Shown here piece by piece: positions 24,483 through 31,388 of a DNA stretch of 35,106 nucleotides. Position numbers and translations under genes: made by a program. The DNA comes from Chloroflexota bacterium (GTDB taxonomy: Bacteria > Chloroflexota > Anaerolineae > Aggregatilineales > Phototrophicaceae). Within the stretch, counting starts at the first letter, position 1, and each line of letters starts with the position of its first letter. The stretch is taken from the NCBI GenBank assembly GCA_003696565.1, contig RFHA01000036.1, forward strand, positions 1-35,106. The letters are read 5' to 3'. The notes under the pieces are model-generated. The model had not been told where the DNA came from and made no database searches. It worked only from the letters and a program-made list of their open reading frames with translations.

Positions 24483-25667
24483 ATGAGAGAAGCTGTTATT
24501 GTTGCTGGGTCAAGAACCGCCGTTGGTAAAGCAGTGCGTGGGTCAACGAAGAATGTACGCTCAGAAGACATGGCTGCAACGGTTATTCAAGATTTGCTTA
24601 AGCAAACAGAAGGTAAGCTAGACCCTAAGGAAATTGATGATGTGATCGTTGGATGCGCCATGACAGAAGGCTCACAAGGCATGAACTTTGGGCGTATCGT
24701 GGCTATGCGTGCTGGGCTACCGGTGGAAGTCCCTGCTCAAACTGTCAATCGTTTTTGTTCCAGTGGGCTGCAAACCATTGCCATTGCCGCGGAACGTATC
24801 ATTGCAAACGGGGCTGATATCATCATCGCCGGTGGGGCGGAAAGTATGTCGCTTGTCCCTATGACTGGACATCATCTTAGCCCAAATCCCTATTTAGCCG
24901 AACACAACCCAAACGTCTATATGGGAATGGGGCAAACGGCTGAGCGTGTCGCGGATGAGTTTAACATTTCCCGTGAGGATATGGATGAATTTGCTTATCA
25001 TAGCCATATGAAGGCTGCAGCTGCCCAGGATGCTGGTAAATTTGCTGAGGAAATTGTGCCCTTTGAATGGGAAGAAACCGTAATTGGCGAGGATGGGCAC
25101 CCAACTGTTAAAAAATTCGTGCTAGAGCAAGATGAGCATCTACGTCGAGAAACGACAATTGACGCACTTGCTAGTTTAAAGCCAGCTTTCCGTATGAATG
25201 GGCGGGTAACTCCAGGTAATTCCAGTCCGTTGAGTGATGGCGCGGCGGCTGTTATCGTCATGGAAGCCAAAAAAGCGCAGGAGCTTGGGTTAACACCCAT
25301 TATGCGCTTTGTTGGGTTTAATGTTGGTGGTGTTCGTCCTGAAATTATGGGGGTTGGTCCCATTGCAGCCATTCCTAAACTACTTAAGCGTACCGGCTTG
25401 AAACTCGATGATATTGATTTAATTGAACTCAACGAAGCCTTTGCCGCTCAATCATTGGCGGTGATGCGTGAGCTAGAAATGGACCCCGCGCGTGTCAATG
25501 TTAACGGTGGTGCTATCGCACTAGGGCATCCATTAGGCGCAACCGGGGCAAAATTGACCGTTCAGCTAATGCACGAAATGCGCCGCCAAAGCAGCAAGTA
25601 TGGCATGGTGACGATGTGTATAGGCGGTGGTATGGGTGCTGCTGGCATCTTTGAGTATCTAAATTAA
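24483..25667 (+). CDS. fadA: Acetyl-CoA C-acyltransferase (3-ketoacyl-CoA thiolase)
   Basis: A 394-aa thiolase that cleaves 3-ketoacyl-CoA with CoA, completing the beta-oxidation cycle. The nucleophilic Cys is C92 in NRFCSSGLQTIA, GGAESMS follows near 120, the His motif is in NGGAIALGHPLGATGAK near 340, and the second Cys lies in CIGGGMGAAG near the C-terminus. The ATG has AGGAG upstream. A strong terminator lies 15 nt after the stop. Confidence 0.96.
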   Translation: MREAVIVAGSRTAVGKAVRGSTKNVRSEDMAATVIQDLLKQTEGKLDPKEIDDVIVGCAMTEGSQGMNFGRIVAMRAGLPVEVPAQTVNRFCSSGLQTIAIAAERIIANGADIIIAGGAESMSLVPMTGHHLSPNPYLAEHNPNVYMGMGQTAERVADEFNISREDMDEFAYHSHMKAAAAQDAGKFAEEIVPFEWEETVIGEDGHPTVKKFVLEQDEHLRRETTIDALASLKPAFRMNGRVTPGNSSPLSDGAAAVIVMEAKKAQELGLTPIMRFVGFNVGGVRPEIMGVGPIAAIPKLLKRTGLKLDDIDLIELNEAFAAQSLAVMRELEMDPARVNVNGGAIALGHPLGATGAKLTVQLMHEMRRQSSKYGMVTMCIGGGMGAAGIFEYLN

Positions 25668-25681
25668 CATAATCAAAAAAC

Positions 25682-25708
25682 AAAGCCCGCATCAAGCGGG
25701 TTTTTTTT
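25682..25708 (+). terminator. fadA terminator
   Basis: CCCGC and GCGGG, extended by A/T pairs, form the stem around a 5-nt loop, followed by eight Ts. It closes the fadN-fadA unit. Confidence 0.85.
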
Positions 25709-25769
25709 ATATCCAATATGCTAAATACTAGCTGGAATCATTGCCATATCCTCAAAATTTCGCTATGTT

Positions 25770-25784
25770 TAATCACTTTGATTA
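25770..25784. promoter_or_regulatory. Perfect dyad upstream of lysA
   Basis: TAATCA-CTT-TGATTA stands 21 nt before the lysA ATG. It resembles the TAATC/GATTA half-sites of the TetR-like motif, but the spacing is much shorter, so it is probably a different site or chance. Confidence 0.3.
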
Positions 25785-25805
25785 GTTAGTGTAAACATAT
25801 ACCCC

Positions 25806-26996
25806 ATGTATCAAGAGATTTGTAATCAAGTTGGTACGCCAACTTATGTTTATGATTTAGAGCGCATTCGGCAAAATATAGACCGCATCCAAACTGCATT
25901 TAGAGAGCTATCTCCTCATATTCATTACAGCGCAAAAGCTAATGCGAACCTGACAGTGCTTAAGGCTATCCTGGCATGTGGCGTAGGAATTGATGCTGTC
26001 AGCGGTGGAGAAATCTATCGGGCGTTACAAGCGGGGGCATCACCACAACAGATCGTTTTTGCTGGTGTTGGCAAAACTCCGCATGAAATTCAGTTTGCAC
26101 TAGAACAGGGAATCGCTTGGTTCAATGTTGAAAATATTGAGGAACTATCCCATATTCAACACTTAGCAACCCAATTAGGGCGTGATAAAGTACAAATTGC
26201 ATTGCGATTAAATCCAGACGTAACTGCGGATACACATCCACATATTGCTACTGGACACGGTGAAGCCAAATTTGGCTTAACACAGCAGGTTGTTCGTCAA
26301 GTGCTGGATGAGCAGGTACGTTATCCTGCGCTCAATTTCCGTGGGCTTCACGTTCATATTGGCAGTCAATTGCATGACATTCAGGCGACTTGCCAAGCCA
26401 TACAAAAAGCCGTTGATTTGGCAAAAGATTATCCCAATATCGATACGATTAATATCGGCGGAGGGTTGCCGGTTGCCTACCAACCGGATGAAAATTTACC
26501 ACAATATGTTGACTTTGCTCATGCATTAAAACCTATTTTACAGGGGTACCAAGTATTAATTGAGCCAGGACGTTCGATCGTGGCGGATGCCGGGGTTTTG
26601 TTGGCGAGAGTTTTATATATCAAGCAGCAAGCAGGTAAAACATTTGTCATCACGGATGCCAGCATGACAGAGTTGATTCGCCCAGCTTTATATGATGCTT
26701 ATCATGCGGTTTTACCGTTAGTTGACAAAGCACGTTCATCACAACTTGTTACCGTCACTGGTCCCGTTTGTGAAACAACGGATATTTTAGCAAAAGATCG
26801 CTTGCTACCGATGATGCAACCGGGTGATTTAGTTGTTATTCAAACCGCTGGGGCATATGGGATGGTTATGGCGAGTCACTATAACGCGCGTCCACGCCCA
26901 GCAGAAGTAGCCGTTGAAAAAGGACACTGGTGGGTTATCCGCAGGCGTGAAACATGGCAAGATTTATTGGCGGATGAAGCGAACTATTTAAAATAA
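25806..26996 (+). CDS. lysA: Diaminopimelate decarboxylase
   Basis: PLP enzyme converting meso-diaminopimelate to lysine. It is 396 aa with fold type III features: the PLP lysine K44 in HYSAKANANL, HIGSQ near 184, NIGGGLP near 217, EPGRSIVADAG near 256, the active-site Cys in GPVCETTDIL and the C-terminal TAGAYGMVMASHYNARPRP. No Shine-Dalgarno is visible before the ATG (TATACCCC precedes it), so it may be leaderless or weakly translated. It stands alone between terminators. Confidence 0.95.
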   Translation: MYQEICNQVGTPTYVYDLERIRQNIDRIQTAFRELSPHIHYSAKANANLTVLKAILACGVGIDAVSGGEIYRALQAGASPQQIVFAGVGKTPHEIQFALEQGIAWFNVENIEELSHIQHLATQLGRDKVQIALRLNPDVTADTHPHIATGHGEAKFGLTQQVVRQVLDEQVRYPALNFRGLHVHIGSQLHDIQATCQAIQKAVDLAKDYPNIDTINIGGGLPVAYQPDENLPQYVDFAHALKPILQGYQVLIEPGRSIVADAGVLLARVLYIKQQAGKTFVITDASMTELIRPALYDAYHAVLPLVDKARSSQLVTVTGPVCETTDILAKDRLLPMMQPGDLVVIQTAGAYGMVMASHYNARPRPAEVAVEKGHWWVIRRRETWQDLLADEANYLK

Positions 26997-26998
26997 AA

Positions 26999-27016
26999 AC
27001 CCCGGCATGCCGGGGT
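26999..27016. terminator. Bidirectional terminator between lysA and the phasin-like gene
   Basis: An 18-base perfect palindrome (7-bp GC stem with CATG centre) lies between convergent genes. On the minus strand it is followed by a T-rich run, so it best serves the phasin-like gene; for lysA it is less ideal. Confidence 0.7.
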
Positions 27017-27035
27017 AAATTGGGTCAGAAGATCG

Positions 27036-27320
27036 TTATTTCTTTTCTTCTTCCTCTTTGGTTTCTGGTTTCATCCGTTCAATGGTTTCCACAACATCAT
27101 CAATGGCTGCATTGAACAGTTGACGATACCCTTCAACCATTTCTTTAAAAGCGGTCTTACCGTTTTCGCGGACAGCTGTTGGGATTAATCCTTGCAAGGC
27201 TTTTGCAGCTGCAACTGCTGCTTTTTTCTGATGGTCGATGAAGATATTCAATGGGGTGTTTTCATCAGTTGTTGCTGCGTCTTCCACTGCTTCTTCTGTT
27301 TTTGTTGTTTTTTCTGCCAT
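27036..27320 (-). CDS. Small amphipathic phasin-like protein (putative lipid-inclusion protein)
   Basis: A 94-aa protein without a signal peptide or membrane helix. An acidic Thr/Glu-rich head (1-25) leads to two amphipathic helices (about 30-50, HQKKAAVAAAKALQGLIP, and 55-85, FKEMVEGYRQLFNAAIDDVVETIERM), then a charged Lys/Glu tail. The size, the Phe/Tyr-x-x-h spacing and the coiled helices resemble phasins that coat storage granules. The context fits, with a wax-ester/TAG synthase and a lipase nearby and a dyad in its promoter nearly identical to the tetR operator. The assignment is by analogy only; no phasin signature is conclusive. Confidence 0.55.
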   Translation of the reverse strand: MAEKTTKTEEAVEDAATTDENTPLNIFIDHQKKAAVAAAKALQGLIPTAVRENGKTAFKEMVEGYRQLFNAAIDDVVETIERMKPETKEEEEKK

Positions 27321-27356
27321 AATTCTTACCGCCTATATGTGTTTGTCTGATGCTAT

Positions 27357-27378
27357 TAATCTAACACAGATTCGATTA
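27357..27378. promoter_or_regulatory. Putative TetR operator, site 2 (phasin-like gene)
   Basis: TAATC at 27357-27361 and GATTA at 27374-27378 form a dyad with 12-nt spacing, with an inner AATC-N7-GATT. It differs from the tetR site at only three of 22 positions. It starts 37 nt upstream of the minus-strand start codon at 27320, within the promoter region. Confidence 0.6.
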
Positions 27379-27421
27379 ATTTGCTAGAGTAAATTTGGGC
27401 AATTATGTATGAAATTTGTCA

Positions 27422-27973
27422 TTAACTGTTTAGTTCTTTCAAGTCAGTGGACATAATTAAGAGGTCGTGTGTGCGGTCATCCCGTGTTTTGATCCAATCC
27501 GCAAGGATAGCTGCTGGTTTAAAGTCTAAGTAGTCAACCATCCGCTGGGCGGCTTTGTCATCGGCTGCCATATGCACCATGACTTTTTCTAACCCCATAT
27601 CTTTTGCGAGTTGAGTTAACTCACGCGCGAGTTTTTGCCCTAAACCACGTCCACGATACGCACTACTCACCATGACACGCATTTCCGCAATATGACGATT
27701 CCAGAACAATTGATTGTAGTAAATTGTGCCGTATCCTATAATCTGATCGTTGTGTTCAATCAGCAATGTTTTAGCACGATCTGTCTCAATCTCATGAATC
27801 CAATCGTCAATGGCTTCTGGCTTTGTAATGTCACGCCGCATAAACCACAGATCAGCTTCATTCATTTTACTGGTAAAGCCGATCATACTATCACGGTCTT
27901 TGCGTTCCATAAAACGTAAGGTGAACTTTTCTCCACCAATGGTCATCTCTTTAGGATAATTTTTTTCTGCCAT
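27422..27973 (-). CDS. GNAT-family N-acetyltransferase
   Basis: A 183-aa acyl-CoA-dependent acetyltransferase. The GNAT core shows IGYGTIYYNQ, then HIAEMRVMVSSAYRGRGLGQKL near 96-117 with the acetyl-CoA pyrophosphate loop RGRGLGQKL, then GLEKVMVHMAADDKAA and RMVDYLDFKPAAI. The substrate is unknown. The short N-terminal extension MAEKNYPKEMTIGGEKFTLRF is family-like. GAGGA precedes the ATG. It lies 60 nt after the WS/DGAT gene, with a terminator-like hairpin between, so it may be read at a reduced level from that operon. Confidence 0.9.
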   Translation of the reverse strand: MAEKNYPKEMTIGGEKFTLRFMERKDRDSMIGFTSKMNEADLWFMRRDITKPEAIDDWIHEIETDRAKTLLIEHNDQIIGYGTIYYNQLFWNRHIAEMRVMVSSAYRGRGLGQKLARELTQLAKDMGLEKVMVHMAADDKAAQRMVDYLDFKPAAILADWIKTRDDRTHDLLIMSTDLKELNS

Positions 27974-28004
27974 AGTATCCTCACCAATTATTAAATATTA
28001 AAAC

Positions 28005-28025
28005 CGAGGCGCGTTGTGCGCCCCG
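28005..28025 (-). terminator. Terminator after the WS/DGAT gene
   Basis: GGCGC and GCGCC with two further CG pairs beyond a mismatch form the stem. The minus strand continues TTTTAATATTT. It ends about 30 nt before the GNAT start, so read-through or a promoter inside the short gap is needed for that gene. Confidence 0.6.
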
Positions 28026-28033
28026 ATCATTAC

Positions 28034-30109
28034 CTATGTAATTTTTTGAGCGCATTTGATCAGTTCTTGCGCAGATTGTGTAAAAGGCATTAAGCGGGCA
28101 ATAGACCCTTTTTTGAGCTTCAACTTGCGGCGGATAATCATCGCAAGCGGTTGAGCTTCTCCACGTAGAACTTTCATCCAATTTTCATGATTGCCTTCTA
28201 ACACAAAAGCAGCTTCTCTATGAGCTTGATTAACTGTTAAGCTGCGGGCATCTCGGCATTTTCCTTTGTGTAAATCCAATAGAACGGCGGTTGCCTGTGG
28301 AAAACCATTTTCCGGGGATGCCTCCATAATCATCGCCAATGAACCAGCTGTCCACTTGGTCGATGCATCATAATAAGCTTGGCTGTTATTTAACTCTTCC
28401 ATATAGGCTTTTGCCCAGGCATCGGAAAATAGTTTGGGCTTGCCTGCTGGTACTTGCGCTTCAGACGAATTGACGGATATTTCTTCCTCTGTTTTTACAT
28501 GGATATCTGTATTAGTCTCATCATGATTGTTTGGCGTGGATTGCACGGCTTCCTCATTATCGTCAGCTACTTCAACTTGTATTTCTTCCACTACTGCTAC
28601 TGCCGTGTTGTTGCTGGCATCCCCTTTAGGTAGTTTAGTCATAACAGGTTGTTTGATAGCTGGTTTTTTGGGTTCGCGCTCAATGTCAAACGGTTCCATT
28701 GGCTGCACTTTTGCGGCAGTACGAAGTTCCTCAAAAGCGGTTTGTAAGTGCTTTTGCACCTGCCGTACATCTGGCACAATCGCCTTATCAGAAACAAGCG
28801 TCATGGAAATTCGCTGGTTATAGCTGACAATGACGCATGCCAAACCCATAGAGGGATTGAGTGGGAAGAAGCCATAATTTTTAAGCAGTTTATGTCCACG
28901 TAAATAAACTGGGATCATCGGACCAGCGACGTTTGTACACCAAGTATGTGCCAATAACTGAAATGCCATTGGTGCGGCACCCCAAATAAGCGGCTGTATA
29001 AAGGATGGCGCAAGTGAGGGGAGCGTTAGCAACATATCTAACCCAATTGACAAGGATGATTCTTTCATCACTTTAGTATACTCGGTGACGGCATCTAACC
29101 GCTCCAGTGGGTCTTTAACGCTAAACGGTATATCAACAGGCAATACAGAAATGCGGTTGCCAAAATCACCTTTTTCTTTTTCCATGCGCATACTCACTGG
29201 TACGAGTACACGGAAAAATTCCTGCATGTTGTCCGGTTCAACTTCTTCTACATAGCGTTCAATTGCACCTGTTAAAACCGTTAGCATCACATCGTTAATA
29301 GATGCGCCACGATTAGACTTAATTGCCCGCACCTCTGCTAATGAGAACTCTACCCAAGCCAGTTCTTGCATCCCACTGTTTTTGCCGTTAATGGGTAATT
29401 TTCGGATAGGGCGGAGGTTATCATTAATCAGGTTTGCCATACCGTATAATGTCTTACGACGATGTTCTTTATCCAATAAAACACTGCCCAACGTCGTAAG
29501 GTCATGACCAATCTTTTTAAGCACTTGCCATTTATGAGGAAGGTCTTGTTTGATGGAATCAAGAATTAAGTCTATTTGTTCCGGTATGGGCGGGGGATCA
29601 TAAAGCGGTTTCTTTTCTAATGGTGTAATGTCTGGCGTTAAATCAAACAACAACGTAAATAACTCAACAGCCGCTAAGCCATCCACCATACAGTGATGAA
29701 CTTTGAAGAAAAACGCTGTTCGGTCACCTTCTAACCCTTCAATCATGTGAATTTCCCATAATGGTTTGGACCGATTCAGCATGCTAGAGAGCAAATGACT
29801 AACCAAAACCCTAAGTTGCTCTTCTGTACCTGGGGGTTCTAGATATGTTTTGAAAACATGGTTTTCAATATGAAAATCTGGATCAAACACCCACATAGGC
29901 TGCCCCATTTTTAAGGGAGCTTGAACAACTTTCTGCTGATAGATTGGCGCACGATGGATACGGCTATCAACGACCTTCAGCACTTCCTTAAAGTCAATTT
30001 TTCCTTCAAAAATTGAGACCGCACCAATATTCATTGGAGAAGTGGGGGTCTCAACATATAAAAAAGCAGTATCAACGGGTCCTAGTATCCTAATATTTTT
30101 CTCGTCCAC
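28034..30109 (-). CDS. WS/DGAT wax-ester/diacylglycerol acyltransferase fused to an SCP2 domain
   Basis: A 691-aa protein. Residues of about 1-455 are a bacterial wax ester synthase/diacylglycerol acyltransferase that transfers acyl groups from acyl-CoA to fatty alcohols or diacylglycerol. The active-site motif HHCMVDG is at 138-144, and SINDVMLTVLTGA and NVAGP-type segments follow. An acidic low-complexity linker (about 470-555) joins a C-terminal domain (557-691) that reads like a sterol-carrier/SCP2 lipid-binding protein: LLDLHKGKCRDAR, NWMKVLRGEAQPLAMIIRRKLKLKKG, AQELIKCA. The family is usually about 450-500 aa without this domain. The GTG start has GAGGAA just upstream. The gene starts 15 nt after the patatin gene, in one operon. 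Confidence 0.9.
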   Translation of the reverse strand: MDEKNIRILGPVDTAFLYVETPTSPMNIGAVSIFEGKIDFKEVLKVVDSRIHRAPIYQQKVVQAPLKMGQPMWVFDPDFHIENHVFKTYLEPPGTEEQLRVLVSHLLSSMLNRSKPLWEIHMIEGLEGDRTAFFFKVHHCMVDGLAAVELFTLLFDLTPDITPLEKKPLYDPPPIPEQIDLILDSIKQDLPHKWQVLKKIGHDLTTLGSVLLDKEHRRKTLYGMANLINDNLRPIRKLPINGKNSGMQELAWVEFSLAEVRAIKSNRGASINDVMLTVLTGAIERYVEEVEPDNMQEFFRVLVPVSMRMEKEKGDFGNRISVLPVDIPFSVKDPLERLDAVTEYTKVMKESSLSIGLDMLLTLPSLAPSFIQPLIWGAAPMAFQLLAHTWCTNVAGPMIPVYLRGHKLLKNYGFFPLNPSMGLACVIVSYNQRISMTLVSDKAIVPDVRQVQKHLQTAFEELRTAAKVQPMEPFDIEREPKKPAIKQPVMTKLPKGDASNNTAVAVVEEIQVEVADDNEEAVQSTPNNHDETNTDIHVKTEEEISVNSSEAQVPAGKPKLFSDAWAKAYMEELNNSQAYYDASTKWTAGSLAMIMEASPENGFPQATAVLLDLHKGKCRDARSLTVNQAHREAAFVLEGNHENWMKVLRGEAQPLAMIIRRKLKLKKGSIARLMPFTQSAQELIKCAQKIT

Positions 30110-30124
30110 GACTTCCTCTTTCCG

Positions 30125-31168
30125 CTATAGTTTGACTTCGTTCATAACCTTTAATGCGGCGCGCTCTCCGCTTTTAATAATTTTACGCTGAATTTCTGGG
30201 CTGAAGGAAAACTCTGGCGCAAGGAAAAAATCGATATCATCTTCTTCTGGCTGAATCCAAATGATTTTTTTGTTGAGTTTTTGCTCGTCATAAAACTCAC
30301 GCCAGCGATTGATGCGTTCGTTAAACATGGTAATGGTGGATTGCCGCAGCACATTCAACCACCCCATATCTCGCACGGAATGACCATTTTGTGAATGCAA
30401 TGGTTGATAGGTGTGGGAGATGATGATCTTATCTGCTAAGCTCACCCCGATATCTGCCGATAAGGTGCGCTTGATTTCACCATCAACATAATACTTCCCT
30501 TTAATCAGTACTGGCTCAAACATACCAGGTACCGCACTGGATGCTCTAACCGCTTTGTGAATTGGTACGTCCGTCATAAAATGATCTTCTTCGGTTTCAA
30601 AGTCATACAACCCATTAAATACGGCGCGTGTACGATAATCCAACGCTGTACCAGTAATATACAAATCAATTTCCATATCTGCAAAATCTGCTGATGGTAA
30701 TAGTGATTTGAATAAATTTTCAATTGCAGTTGAATCAAAAAAACTCGTAATTTGTTGACTATGGATTAAACGATCAATGGCTTCTGCTAAAATATCACGA
30801 TTAATCAGCCAGGGGAGGGACGCAATAAACTTTAAGCTAGAAACGCCCATTGTTAAGGTTTGGCGAGTTAGTTGGCGGTATCTTGGGCGAAACAACATGT
30901 TAGAAGTTAGCGTTCTAATCCACCGATCAAATTTAGGAACATAAACTTTTTTTTGATAAAGTGCTGTAATTAATGTATCAACACTAGCACCAGAAGCCAC
31001 AAATGCGCCCACCACAGAGCCGGCACTTGTTCCTACAATAGATGTGATATTTTCTGGTTGTAATGCTTTTAAAACACCCAGATGAAAATAAAATGCTTTA
31101 GTTGCACCACCACTTAAAACTAAGGCAGTACCTGGTTTTTTTTGTAAATACGGTATTTCTTCAACCAT
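30125..31168 (-). CDS. Patatin-like phospholipase/acyl-hydrolase
   Basis: A 347-aa serine lipid hydrolase of the patatin family, without a signal peptide. The oxyanion glycine loop is LVLSGGATKAFYFHLGVL near 17-34, the nucleophile elbow GTSAGS (GxSxG) is near 46-51, and the dyad Asp lies in YYVDGEIKR (the family D-G-G/A motif, here DGE). The frame is open 40 codons further upstream, but that stretch holds the promoter and operator. GGAG 7 nt before this ATG decides the start. It is first in an operon with WS/DGAT, so it may release acyl chains from lipid while its partner stores them. Confidence 0.9.
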   Translation of the reverse strand: MVEEIPYLQKKPGTALVLSGGATKAFYFHLGVLKALQPENITSIVGTSAGSVVGAFVASGASVDTLITALYQKKVYVPKFDRWIRTLTSNMLFRPRYRQLTRQTLTMGVSSLKFIASLPWLINRDILAEAIDRLIHSQQITSFFDSTAIENLFKSLLPSADFADMEIDLYITGTALDYRTRAVFNGLYDFETEEDHFMTDVPIHKAVRASSAVPGMFEPVLIKGKYYVDGEIKRTLSADIGVSLADKIIISHTYQPLHSQNGHSVRDMGWLNVLRQSTITMFNERINRWREFYDEQKLNKKIIWIQPEEDDIDFFLAPEFSFSPEIQRKIIKSGERAALKVMNEVKL

Positions 31169-31211
31169 TGAGATGCTCCAAATCGAAAGCCATGATGTGA
31201 TTTTAACACAT

Positions 31212-31220
31212 ATTATACCA
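31212..31220 (-). promoter_or_regulatory. Extended -10 promoter of the patatin-WS/DGAT operon
   Basis: On the minus strand TGGTATAAT forms an extended -10, about 44 nt upstream of the patatin start. The -35 region is occupied by a dyad (CGAATC-GT-GATTCG) instead of a consensus hexamer. Confidence 0.6.
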
Positions 31221-31221
31221 G

Positions 31222-31243
31222 TAATCGAATCGTGATTCGTTTT
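31222..31243. promoter_or_regulatory. Putative TetR operator, site 5 (patatin-WS/DGAT operon)
   Basis: Read on the minus strand it ends GATTCGATTA, identical over ten bases to the phasin-gene site, and matches that site at 15 of 22 positions overall. It contains the perfect dyad CGAATC-GT-GATTCG (31226-31239) across the -35 region. Confidence 0.45.
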
Positions 31244-31272
31244 TTTTATTTGTAAAAATGCTAGCTTGATAG

Positions 31273-31301
31273 TGGACGTTTTGACCATTTCACAGTAAAA
31301 T
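31273..31301 (+). promoter_or_regulatory. Candidate promoter of the CocE-type gene
   Basis: TGGACG, a 17-nt spacer and TAAAAT. The -35 matches four of six consensus bases. The predicted leader of about 80 nt includes the hairpin at 31342-31375. Confidence 0.4.
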
Positions 31302-31341
31302 AGAGGAAGTATGGTATCGCCACCTACATAAGTTTACGGGC

Positions 31342-31375
31342 AGCCTATCAAGCGATGGATAGGCTTCTCGTTTTT
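31342..31375 (+). terminator. Terminator-like hairpin in the CocE-type gene leader
   Basis: AGCCTATC and GATAGGCT form a perfect 8-bp stem with an 8-nt loop; a T run begins 5 nt later and ends about 13 nt before the ATG. The offset of the T run makes termination uncertain. Confidence 0.4.
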
Positions 31376-31388
31376 GGATTAATTTAGA

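Noticed and set aside
25770-25784. lysA dyad as a sixth TetR-regulon site
   Set aside because: It shares TAATC and GATTA halves, but the spacing is about 5 nt instead of 12, and lysA has no link to lipid metabolism.
31169-31288. Forty-codon N-terminal extension of the patatin gene
   Set aside because: The extension covers the extended -10, the dyad and the likely transcription start, and the internal ATG has a good GGAG. The extra residues resemble no patatin N-terminus.
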